Shown: piece by piece, positions 1-6,473 of the stretch
Layout of the letters: every line of letters starts with the position of its first letter
How positions within the stretch are numbered: the stretch's first letter is position 1
NCBI GenBank assembly: GCA_026396335.1
Contig: JAPLWZ010000179.1
Span: forward strand, 1-14,330
Length of the DNA stretch: 14,330 nucleotides
Source of the DNA: Microcaldota archaeon
Lineage (GTDB): Archaea > Micrarchaeota > Micrarchaeia > Anstonellales > Anstonellaceae
Direction: 5' to 3'
Translations under genes and position numbers: made by a program
Notes under the pieces: model-generated
What the model was told of the DNA's origin: nothing
Databases searched by the model: none
The model's input: the letters and a program-made list of their open reading frames with translations, nothing else

Positions 1-554
1 CGCAAATAGTTGTCTACTCCGTCGCCATCCGCCTTTGCCGCGTGCCCGACGTCAAAAGTCATTCCCATGTCGAATTCTGAAAAGAGCGACTTGAAGTCCT
101 TTATTGAAAATGAGGAATGGCCGAAATTCTCAATCAAAAGATCCAACCCGTGTTCCGCAGCAGCCCTATGCAGCCTCTGTATGGTCTCAATGGTTTTTGC
201 CACCATTACGGGCCGCTCCTGTATCCCCGGCGGCATCCATTCAGTGTGGATGGTCGCCTTTTTCGCGCCAAGCAGCGCCGCGGCTTCAAATGCGCGTGAA
301 AACTCGGCGTCTATCGCTTTTTGTATTGACGCATACGGGTGCGCCACAGAGAAATACCATGGATAATGAGACAGCACGCCGAAATTGTATGAATGCAGCG
401 CATCCAGAATCTGTTTTTTGTCCTTCATTATCCTGTCTGGGGTGGCGCTTGGCGCCTCCACTGTAAGCTCAAAGAAGTCAAAGCCCATCTAGCCAAAGAG
501 ATTGATCTCATCCACGAGGTTCTTTTTCGGGTTGTTCATTGCTCCAATTATCAT
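1..554 (-). CDS. Xylose isomerase-like TIM-barrel protein (sugar phosphate isomerase/epimerase family), partial, with in-frame UAG
   Basis: Reading the minus strand from the ATG at 554 gives MIIGAMNNP, 21 residues in all, then TAG (491-489), then an ATG in the same frame (488). The frame then stays open for 162 codons to the window edge. The N-terminal start and the following FDFFELTVEAP are typical of the AP-endonuclease-2/xylose-isomerase-like TIM-barrel family: strand 1, helix 1, strand 2. Further family signatures are IHTEW, LLIENFGH and FDVGHA, which carry the Glu, His and Asp expected as metal ligands. Substrate cannot be told; the family includes sugar isomerases, epimerases and endonuclease IV. 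The gene lies 35 nt after nadX on the same strand, probably co-transcribed. The family match continues on both sides of the UAG, so the stop splits what was one gene. Whether it is a broken gene, two reinitiated pieces, a recoded codon or a sequence error cannot be decided here. The C-terminus is missing. Confidence 0.8.
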
Positions 555-589
555 AAATTCGCCATCCGTGCTATTGCTTTCAATTCATC

Positions 590-1336
590 TCATCCTATCT
601 GGATTGCACTGTCAATCTTTTTTATCCTGCTTATGGCAGAGAGCGCAGCAAGCGCCGAAGTCTTGGGGTTCTCTGCAAACGGCTCGTTCTCAAACCTGAA
701 TTGCATGCTGCCTGATTCTGACTCAACAGTTATGCAGTGCATATTGCGTTTTGCCTTTGGATCCGATACGATCCTCACCTTTGTTTTCTCAAAACCCACG
801 CCCGCAAGCGACAGAGTTGCCGCGACATTCACATTCTTCGGATAAAGTTTGCACGCTTGCCTTGCGCTGCCTTCGAATACAACAGTTCTCTTCGCGTCAT
901 TTCTTCCAAGGCTCTTCGGATCCTTGGTGGTCTCAAGAAGCACGCTCCTAATTTTGCCGTCTGCAGAAGCAATAGAATCCAATCCGCCAATTGCGCCCGA
1001 AGGCAGGTATATTTTCCGTCCGTATTCTTTTGCCAAAACACTAAGCTGCACAAGCAGTTTCTTGTTGGCAAGCGCACCGACTGACATAATCATAACATCG
1101 CAGAAAGGCAAGCACTCATGTAGCATTGGTACGGCGCCCTGGCTTGCCGCTTCCACCACCAAATCCGCGCCAGCACACTCTTCAGGTATGCTGCCAAAGA
1201 ACTTGCATTTCAAACCCGCGCTTGCCATCTTTGCTTTTGCAGACTTATCTGCATCCACTACCCACGCGACATCTTTTTTCATCTGCCTTGCGATGTGCGA
1301 ACCGATCGCTCCAAACCCGATAAGACCTATTTTCAT
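590..1336 (-). CDS. nadX: L-aspartate dehydrogenase (NadX-type)
   Basis: Predicted NAD(P)-dependent oxidation of L-aspartate to iminoaspartate, the substrate of quinolinate synthase NadA in de novo NAD synthesis. The 248-residue length fits the family. Visible features are an N-terminal Rossmann motif GFGAIG (7-12), VEAAS (61-65), PSGAIGGLD (112-120), YPKNVNVAATLSLAG (165-179) and RNMH (197-200). His200 sits where the proposed catalytic His lies in archaeal and Thermotoga aspartate dehydrogenases. The C-terminal NPKTSALAALSAI (223-235) is also typical. The ATG at 1336 follows the metallopeptidase stop by 11 nt, which indicates an operon; the TIM-barrel gene is downstream. No nadA or nadC is in the window, so the pathway role rests on the family alone. 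Short archaeal homologues with other amino-acid specificity are possible but the motif set favours aspartate. Confidence 0.88.
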   Translation of the reverse strand: MKIGLIGFGAIGSHIARQMKKDVAWVVDADKSAKAKMASAGLKCKFFGSIPEECAGADLVVEAASQGAVPMLHECLPFCDVMIMSVGALANKKLLVQLSVLAKEYGRKIYLPSGAIGGLDSIASADGKIRSVLLETTKDPKSLGRNDAKRTVVFEGSARQACKLYPKNVNVAATLSLAGVGFEKTKVRIVSDPKAKRNMHCITVESESGSMQFRFENEPFAENPKTSALAALSAISRIKKIDSAIQIG

Positions 1337-1347
1337 AAAAATTCCGC

Positions 1348-1779
1348 TTAAAACGCCGCCTCGGCCCTCTTCAATTCCTCTGTTCTTTTTCCAACCAGCT
1401 CTTTCTTCCTCTGCTTGTAAATCTTGTGCAGTTCATTCACAGCCCTGGTGTTTATCTTCACGTGCAGCCCGTCGTGCGGCCTAAGTGCGCCTGAGAACGT
1501 TTTCGGGATGTGCAACAGCTCATGGATGAGCACCTTCTCTTTTTCCTCGTCACTCAGTTTATCGTAATGCTGTGTTAACACTTCAATAATGTAAAACGTG
1601 CCGACTGAGAGCGCCTTCTGCCAAATATCTGGCAAATTCCAAATTCTCGCATACGCGCGCGCAGTCGCATTCTTTGAGCGCATGCAGATTATCCTAAATT
1701 CGTTGATGTGCCCATAAGACAGCACATCCACTATCTCACTCACCATCTTCTCAACGTCAGGCGCCAGCTCCACATCCAT
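1348..1779 (-). CDS. Small HExxH putative metallopeptidase
   Basis: A 143-residue soluble protein with a zinc-metallopeptidase signature HELLH (86-90), followed by IPKTFSGALRPHDGLH, whose His102 or His106 could be the third zinc ligand. Small archaeal proteins annotated as putative metallopeptidases share this HELLHIPKTFSG block; their substrate is unknown to me. The frame could be extended upstream to 1905, but I chose the ATG at 1779. The extension overlaps the divergent RecJ-like gene, and a TATA-like element at 1801-1810 lies about 25 nt before 1779, which predicts a leaderless mRNA starting at this codon. The C-terminal 25 residues are highly charged (KQRKKELVGKRTEELKR). It is first in the minus-strand run with nadX and the TIM-barrel gene; the grouping gives no clear functional link. 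Confidence 0.8.
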   Translation of the reverse strand: MDVELAPDVEKMVSEIVDVLSYGHINEFRIICMRSKNATARAYARIWNLPDIWQKALSVGTFYIIEVLTQHYDKLSDEEKEKVLIHELLHIPKTFSGALRPHDGLHVKINTRAVNELHKIYKQRKKELVGKRTEELKRAEAAF

Positions 1780-1800
1780 ATGGAATTCTACTGGGGCATG

Positions 1801-1810
1801 GCTTTTATAC
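1801..1810. promoter_or_regulatory. Shared divergent TATA-like element
   Basis: GCTTTTATAC on plus reads GTATAAAAGC on minus. On minus it lies about 25 nt before the metallopeptidase ATG (1779), giving a leaderless start. On plus a start site near 1831 would leave a leader of about 10 nt before the RecJ-like ATG (1841). No second TATA-like box is obvious in the 61-bp gap, so one element may direct transcription both ways. Confidence 0.5.
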
Positions 1811-1840
1811 GTGCTTTGCTGCTCATTTTGTAGGTCTGAT

Positions 1841-3157
1841 ATGGCAGGAAACACAGCCGCATTCATGGATCGTTGCGAAGAGGCATTCAACGCAGCATCA
1901 CGCATGCAAAATCCCCTTGTAGTTCACCACTATGACTGCGACGGCATCACTTCAGGCTCCATTGTCGCATCCTGGTTCGAAAAAAACAGCAAGCCCTACA
2001 GGCTCCTCACAGTGCGCAAGGTGGATTCCGAGCTAATTGAAAAAGTAAAAAAGGAAAAACAGCTCATCTTCGTTGACTTGGGCAGCGGCTCGCCTGCAAT
2101 GGATGAACTGAAAGGCGAAGTGGTAATCATCGATCATCACCAGCCGCAGTGCAAGAGCCACTTACAGGCAAACCCGCACTTATTCGGCTTCGACGGAGGC
2201 AGCGAGCTTTCAGCGGCAGGCTGCGCGTACTTTGTTTTCCGAACAAGCGTTGACTTGGGGATAGTCGGCGCAGTGGGCGACATACAATACCCGCTCCGCT
2301 CGCTGAACAAAACCATGCTCGATGACGCAGTGGCGCAAACGGAAGTGGAAGTGACAACTGACATACTGCTTTTCGGCAGGAACTCGCGCCCCCTTCTCCA
2401 GCTCCTTTCATTTGCAGACGACCCCTACTTGCCCGGCCTCACAGCACACGAGGATGCGTGCATCTCATTCATGGGTGAATTGGGCATTGAACTGAAAAAC
2501 GAAAATAAGTGGCGCACCTACCGCGACCTATCGCAGGCAGAAAAAAGGAAGCTCGTTTCCGCGCTCGCAGAGCTCCTCGCGCTTCGCATCTCGCCCGAGG
2601 CAGTCCATAAACTCACAGGCGAAGTGTACACTCTTCTCAAGAGGCAGCCTGGCACCGAACTTTGCGACGCATCCGAATTTTCCACTCTTCTGAACGCATG
2701 CGGCAGGAACGACAAGCCCGAAGTTGGCGTTGATGTTTGCCTCTCCCGCCCAGGCTCATATGAAAAGGCGCACGCGCTTCTAGCAGAGCACAGGAAAAAC
2801 CTGCGCGAGGGCATAGCATTTGCAATGAAAAACTCACAGGACCTTGGCAAGTTCCTCCTGATTGACGGCAGGGGCGTGATACCCGATTCAATCATCGGCG
2901 TGGTGGCAGGCATGCTCTTTCCAGGGCAGCGAAACAAGCCAGTGCTTGCGCTCTCGCTCGAAGCGTCTGGCAAAATAAAACTTTCAACACGCGGCACGCG
3001 CAAGCTCGTGGAGGCAGGGCTCAACTTAAGCAAAATACTTTCTGAAGTCTGCCCCATAGTCGGGGGAGTGGGTGGCGGGCACAACATCGCGGCAGGCGCA
3101 AGCATTCCCGCAGACAGGCTTGATGAATTCCTGAAAGAATTTGCAAAAAGAGTCTAA
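1841..3157 (+). CDS. Archaeal RecJ-like DHH/DHHA1 phosphoesterase (GAN/RecJ family)
   Basis: Predicted single-strand nuclease of the DHH superfamily, 438 residues. The metal-binding motifs are in order: YDCDG (31-35), FVDLG (78-81 region, Asp79), IDHHQP (97-102) and GAVGD (143-147). LNACGR (284-289) and the C-terminal DHHA1 nucleic-acid-binding motif GVGGGHNIAAGA (409-420) follow. Archaeal members such as GAN bind GINS in the replisome or act in repair or RNA decay; which of these applies cannot be told. An upstream in-frame ATG at 1811 is less likely because it would sit at the TATA element; ATG 1841 fits a short leader. The gene converges on the ATPase gene with 2 bp between stop codons, so transcripts probably overlap. 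All catalytic Asp and His residues are present, so it should be active. Confidence 0.9.
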   Translation: MAGNTAAFMDRCEEAFNAASRMQNPLVVHHYDCDGITSGSIVASWFEKNSKPYRLLTVRKVDSELIEKVKKEKQLIFVDLGSGSPAMDELKGEVVIIDHHQPQCKSHLQANPHLFGFDGGSELSAAGCAYFVFRTSVDLGIVGAVGDIQYPLRSLNKTMLDDAVAQTEVEVTTDILLFGRNSRPLLQLLSFADDPYLPGLTAHEDACISFMGELGIELKNENKWRTYRDLSQAEKRKLVSALAELLALRISPEAVHKLTGEVYTLLKRQPGTELCDASEFSTLLNACGRNDKPEVGVDVCLSRPGSYEKAHALLAEHRKNLREGIAFAMKNSQDLGKFLLIDGRGVIPDSIIGVVAGMLFPGQRNKPVLALSLEASGKIKLSTRGTRKLVEAGLNLSKILSEVCPIVGGVGGGHNIAAGASIPADRLDEFLKEFAKRV

Positions 3158-3159
3158 AA

Positions 3160-5541
3160 TCAGTCGTGCTTTTTCTTTATCTTCTTGCCTGACTTCTCTT
3201 CCTTTCCGGACTGCGCGGATGCGGCACCAGCTGATGAGTCCTCTTCAGGCTGCGAAGCCAAAGCGCCATCTTCCTGCGTTTCCTTCAGCTCCTTTTCCAC
3301 AAGCGCCTTGAACTGCTTCTGCCATTCTTTGTCTGTCGCGCTCCAGTCCGCTTCGGCTCCTTGCTCCTCGATTTTCTTTAGCATGTTATTCGCGGCAGTG
3401 CCGCACTCCAGCACAAAGTCCAATTCCAAAAAGTGCGGATGCTTGTATTTCACTGAGGCATCGTGAATCTGCGAGTACATTTTTCCCTTGAAGAATGCTT
3501 CCATTGTATACTGCTGCGGAGAAATACCCGTTTCATCGCTCCTTCTTTCAAGCGCAGGCGGAACGAACGCGAGTTTCAAATTCTTTGCAATTTTCCCAAG
3601 GTCGGCGTTCGTTAGCGACTGCGCAGACGCCTCGGGCAGGTCGAGGAACAGGCACTTGAGATTGGTGCTGCCTATTTCCTCTCCCCTTTCCAAGTGGAAT
3701 ACTTCGACGAATTTTCTTTCCTTCAGGTCGGTTTCATACTGCAGCCCAAGCATCCTGTAAACTCTGCTCTTCCTTCCAAACCTTATTTTCTTGAGGAAGG
3801 AATACCTGTCAGTGGAATACATCGAGGCAGCCGGCACGCCGAACACGAGTTCCAACCGGTCCTGCACATCCTTCAGCGACTGCGCGTGCAGGTTGTAAAG
3901 CAGGAAAATGCCCGGCTGAGTATTGAGCATGTTAATCACACCTTGGATGGCAAGCCTCGAGCGGATTTCGTTGATGATAACGCACGCGTCTCCCATGCGC
4001 AGCGCGGCATTGGTCATGGACACCAAGTCCAGCTCGTTGCTTCCGCCGCCGCTTTCCTCCTTGTCTGATGACTGTACCTGTACTGCGCCGATATGAAACC
4101 CGCGCTTGCGGTAGGCTTTAGTTGGAATTTCCTCAATGTCCTGAATTGGCAGAATTCTTTTCTTCGTGCCAATCGCGGCAATCTTCGCGGAAGTGAAAGC
4201 TGTTTTGCCAACACCCTTCAAGCCAAGCACTGCTTCAGAGCAGCCCAAGCCAACCATCACGTCGTCATAGCCCGCAAAGAAGGGCGAAAGCGAATTGAGC
4301 TTCAGATACATTGGGTAGGTGAACGGCTGGTCGCGCATGATACGGAGCGCAGCCTGCAGGTCGCCAAATGTCGCAGGCGGCCGCTGCAAGTGGCACCTCA
4401 TTGCCAGTCTCGTGAGCACCAGGTCAATCACGGGAGTGGTTTTGTCAAACTTCCTGTTGCCCTGCCCCACAACTACGATATTGCGGAATGCATTTTCCAG
4501 CATCTCGTGGTTGTATCTCCAGAGCGTGTGGCACAGCCCGAATTTCGCGTGCTCAAGATAAATAGGAGAATTTTCCGAGTCAATGTAAATGTCCGTGATA
4601 TTGTCCCGGTCAAGCGCAATATTCTCGATTGGCGCGCCCAATCCAACAACCCATGATGCGGCTTCCCTACCCATGGCAACTGCCTGCTCCTGCGATATGT
4701 CCACCTTGTCAAGCGCGCACTGGTCAATGAACTTCTGCGCGAATTCCCTGCTTCTGTCGTCGAAAATTGTCGAGAAGTCCACTACTTGCCTTGTTTCCTT
4801 AAGCCCGTCCTGTATGGCTACTTTCAACATTTCCTGCAGTTCCTTTGGCAGATTCTCGATAAGCAGATTCTCAATAGTGTAAAGATGCGCTTCGCCGCCT
4901 GGGATATCATAGATTTTCACGCGCAGGTTGCTACCTAACTCATAATTCGCTTCAGGGCTGGTGAGTGGCACCGCTTCTTTTGGAACAGTGAGCATGAAGT
5001 TCTGCATGAACAGGAGTGTTTTCAAGCCAAGGAGCGCAAGGAACGCGGCTCGCAGGTCGCCTGTCTTCACGCACAGCTGGTACATGCTCGACTTGGTGTA
5101 AGCCGCCAAGATGCCATTCATCCAAGCCTGGAACGAGCGGTAGCCCTCGACAAAAACAGCCTTTTGCGGATAGGGCTCGTTGTAATCCTTGAGCACGCGC
5201 GCAGCCACAAGCGGGTTCATGTACAAATAATCGTAGAAATCCTTGAGTGCTTTTTTCCTCTGCAAATAGTAATCGTCTTCAGGCCTGCCGTATGTTTTCG
5301 GGTTGAGCATAATTGCTTCAACCTGCCTGATTATGCCATCATACTCCTGCAGTATGGCTGATTTGTCCTCGTCAAGGTCAATCACCACTTCCTCCTCGTA
5401 CCTCATGCTCTTCCACTGCTTTGGAAGCTGCGAGGTCACGCGAAGGTGCGAGTTGATGCACTGCGGCGTGGTGAGCCCGAGCCCGCAGGTCGGGCAGTCC
5501 ATGACGAGCCGTGTGCCCTGATAGGTTGGTCTGCAGCCCAT
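3160..5541 (-). CDS. Type IV pilus/archaellum-type secretion ATPase (FlaI/PilB/VirB11 family), long form
   Basis: Predicted hexameric ATPase that powers pilin or archaellin assembly at the inner face of the membrane. Seen in the 793 residues: an N-terminal possible zinc knuckle (Cys16, Cys19, Cys28, His32), an N-domain with DIYIDSENSPIYLEH (317-331), an arginine-rich linker (AALRIMRDQPFTYP, 397-410), Walker A GLKGVGKTA (440-448), an Asp box PIQDIEEIP (465-473), Walker B region VIINEIRS (521-528, Glu525) and a His-box NLHAQSLKDVQDRL (550-563). The family is usually about 500-600 residues; here roughly 130 residues follow the core, ending in an acidic then Lys-rich low-complexity tail (750-793). 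Walker A and Walker B deviate from the common GPTGSGKT and GEIR forms but keep the key Lys, Thr and Glu. The ATG at 5541 fits a TATA about 25 nt upstream. No FlaJ/TadC partner is adjacent; an A24 peptidase lies at 10202-11089. Confidence 0.87.
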   Translation of the reverse strand: MGCRPTYQGTRLVMDCPTCGLGLTTPQCINSHLRVTSQLPKQWKSMRYEEEVVIDLDEDKSAILQEYDGIIRQVEAIMLNPKTYGRPEDDYYLQRKKALKDFYDYLYMNPLVAARVLKDYNEPYPQKAVFVEGYRSFQAWMNGILAAYTKSSMYQLCVKTGDLRAAFLALLGLKTLLFMQNFMLTVPKEAVPLTSPEANYELGSNLRVKIYDIPGGEAHLYTIENLLIENLPKELQEMLKVAIQDGLKETRQVVDFSTIFDDRSREFAQKFIDQCALDKVDISQEQAVAMGREAASWVVGLGAPIENIALDRDNITDIYIDSENSPIYLEHAKFGLCHTLWRYNHEMLENAFRNIVVVGQGNRKFDKTTPVIDLVLTRLAMRCHLQRPPATFGDLQAALRIMRDQPFTYPMYLKLNSLSPFFAGYDDVMVGLGCSEAVLGLKGVGKTAFTSAKIAAIGTKKRILPIQDIEEIPTKAYRKRGFHIGAVQVQSSDKEESGGGSNELDLVSMTNAALRMGDACVIINEIRSRLAIQGVINMLNTQPGIFLLYNLHAQSLKDVQDRLELVFGVPAASMYSTDRYSFLKKIRFGRKSRVYRMLGLQYETDLKERKFVEVFHLERGEEIGSTNLKCLFLDLPEASAQSLTNADLGKIAKNLKLAFVPPALERRSDETGISPQQYTMEAFFKGKMYSQIHDASVKYKHPHFLELDFVLECGTAANNMLKKIEEQGAEADWSATDKEWQKQFKALVEKELKETQEDGALASQPEEDSSAGAASAQSGKEEKSGKKIKKKHD

Positions 5542-5562
5542 ACTCTAGCAATCGCGTTTCAG

Positions 5563-5572
5563 TTTTTTAAAT
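5563..5572 (-). promoter_or_regulatory. TATA-like box of the secretion ATPase gene
   Basis: On minus this reads ATTTAAAAAA, centred about 26 nt before the ATG at 5541, which predicts a leaderless mRNA. It lies in the 50-bp gap after the upstream orphan gene, so the ATPase probably has its own promoter. Confidence 0.5.
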
Positions 5573-5591
5573 CAGACGCAATGCGGGCCGC

Positions 5592-5972
5592 CTATTGATG
5601 CGCATTTCTCAGGATGTTGACCAAAGTTTCAATATCTTTTGGCGCAACGCCAAGTTCAGTGCATTTTTTTCTGAGGGCGGGGAGATCATAAGCGACATTG
5701 TCTCCCTCGATCTCGATAGTGGCTTCCTTAAGCGCCGCCTGTACTGATTCATTCTTGAAGACATTCATCCCGCCATACGCGGCAAGGACTTTTTTCGAGC
5801 AGGTGACTTTGCTTGTGTCGTCAGCCAGGCGAATTGCGTTTTCGAGCCGTGCCTTTTCTCTTGCAAACGTTCCACGAGTGTCAAAAATTTGCACAGTTGC
5901 TGGTTTCAGATTGAGCTGGCTCTCTGCAGTCTTCAGCAAAATTGCCTGCGGCGTTTGTCCTGTTGCAACCAT
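5592..5972 (-). CDS. Uncharacterised 126-residue protein
   Basis: I do not recognise this family. The protein is soluble, without signal peptide, membrane segment or metal motif, and has only two Cys. Its first half has a charged helical stretch (TFAREKARLENAIRLADD, about 35-52). The second half ends with helix-like PALRKKCTELGVAPKDIETL and NILRNAHQ. Support for a real gene: its own TATA-like box at 6008-6014, a Shine-Dalgarno-like GGTGGG (5976-5981) 3 nt before the ATG, and codon use like its neighbours (GCG, AAG, CGC). It ends in TAG; the next in-frame stop is a TGA at 5561-5559, ten codons later. It precedes the secretion ATPase on the same strand by 50 nt, but a separate promoter there argues against a tight operon. 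Confidence 0.7.
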   Translation of the reverse strand: MVATGQTPQAILLKTAESQLNLKPATVQIFDTRGTFAREKARLENAIRLADDTSKVTCSKKVLAAYGGMNVFKNESVQAALKEATIEIEGDNVAYDLPALRKKCTELGVAPKDIETLVNILRNAHQ

Positions 5973-6007
5973 GTTCCCACCCGTTGCAAAATATGGCGAT
6001 TAAAGCG

Positions 6008-6014
6008 TATAAAT
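6008..6014 (-). promoter_or_regulatory. TATA-like box of the orphan gene at 5592-5972
   Basis: On minus the sequence is CCATTTATACG. A start site about 25 nt downstream (near 5986) gives a leader of about 14 nt that holds the GGTGGG ribosome-binding site at 5976-5981. Confidence 0.5.
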
Positions 6015-6050
6015 GGCACGGGCAACCGGACCTGCGCGCTTTCGCTAAGG

Positions 6051-6096
6051 GAAATCAAAATAAAAAAGTCGCAACAGCCCCGTTGGCGCGAGGCTG
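6051..6096 (-). terminator. Hairpin plus U-tract terminator candidate
   Basis: On minus, downstream of the small repeat gene (stop at 6128), CAGCC (6096-6092) can pair with GGCTG (6079-6075) across a 12-nt loop. About 7 nt later comes TTTTTTATTTTG. Poly-U tracts are the main termination signal in archaea. The position between two minus-strand genes, each with its own promoter, supports the call; the 5-bp stem is short. Confidence 0.45.
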
Positions 6097-6127
6097 CCCG
6101 TTTAAATCAAAAAGTGTCCTGGACTAC

Positions 6128-6343
6128 TTAAGCATTCTTCAGCTTTGCCTTGTAGACATAGCCGTCCTTGCCGAGGTAGTACATGTAGCCCTTCTGCTTG
6201 TCGATCTTTTCAGTGCCGACCTTGCCCTTCCTGCCGCTCTTGTTGTGCTTCATTGGGGCTTTCCAGACATAGCCGTCCTTTCCAATGAAGTAAAGGAAGC
6301 CGTTGTCCCTCTTTATTTTTTCAGATCCAATTTTCTGTCCCAT
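6128..6343 (-). CDS. 71-residue protein of two GKDGYV repeats
   Basis: The protein consists almost wholly of two copies of a 29-residue unit, residues 4-32 and 41-69, with a 37-residue period. Both read K-(I/V)-G-(S/T)-E-K-I ... GKDGYV-(W/Y)-K-A, with 16 of 29 positions identical. The pattern of alternating aromatic residues (FLYFIGKDGYVWKA) suggests a beta-hairpin in each copy, and the protein is strongly basic. I recall similar small archaeal hypothetical proteins but no known function; binding to RNA, DNA or another charged ligand would be a guess. Translation start is well supported: GGAGG at 6355-6351 lies 7 nt before the ATG. Upstream is the large dyad around a palindromic TATA (6386-6442); a weaker AATAAAA (6378-6384 region) is closer. 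A terminator candidate follows. Confidence 0.82.
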   Translation of the reverse strand: MGQKIGSEKIKRDNGFLYFIGKDGYVWKAPMKHNKSGRKGKVGTEKIDKQKGYMYYLGKDGYVYKAKLKNA

Positions 6344-6350
6344 TTAGATC

Positions 6351-6355
6351 CCTCC
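6351..6355 (-). promoter_or_regulatory. Strong Shine-Dalgarno of the GKDGYV-repeat gene
   Basis: On minus GGAGGG precedes the ATG (6343) by 7 nt. This is one of the best ribosome-binding sites in a window where many genes look leaderless, so this mRNA has a leader. Confidence 0.75.
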
Positions 6356-6385
6356 AAAATAGATATTCTCGCGGGTTTTATTCCC

Positions 6386-6442
6386 ACGTCGTGGTGTTCG
6401 TCGGCATAATTTATAAACGTATCTCCGACGGTGGCACGACGT
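6386..6442. promoter_or_regulatory. 57-bp interrupted dyad centred on a palindromic TATA box
   Basis: Left arm: ACGTCGTG (6386-6393), CGTCGG (6399-6404), ATA (6406-6408). Right arm, in reverse complement: TAT (6420-6422), CCGACG (6425-6430), CACGACGT (6435-6442). All three pairs share a midpoint at 6414-6414.5. The self-complementary TTTATAAA (6410-6417) is centred at 6413.5. The outer octamers lie about 25 nt on each side of the TATA, where start sites would fall in both directions. It separates the GKDGYV-repeat gene (minus) from the candidate small ORF and SRP54 (plus). It may be a bidirectional promoter with operator half-sites, or duplicated initiator sequence; function is inferred. Confidence 0.6.
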
Positions 6443-6473
6443 AAAAGGAAGAGTAAACCTTTACGAGGTGAAA

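Noticed and set aside
393..845. 150-codon plus-strand frame
   Set aside because: It is antisense to nadX and the TIM-barrel gene, with no family resemblance or start signals.
1811..1840. Earlier ATG for the RecJ-like gene
   Set aside because: It lies immediately at the shared TATA element and upstream of the predicted transcription start; ATG 1841 fits better.
1780..1905. N-terminal extension of the metallopeptidase over the RecJ-like gene
   Set aside because: It would overlap the divergent gene and read through the shared promoter; homologous sequence begins near the ATG at 1779.
2518..3105. 195-codon minus-strand frame
   Set aside because: It is a shadow of the RecJ-like gene, rich in Ser, Pro and Arg as expected for antisense of this GC-biased coding.
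4093..4656. 187-codon plus-strand frame
   Set aside because: It is antisense to the conserved ATPase core; no start signals or family resemblance.
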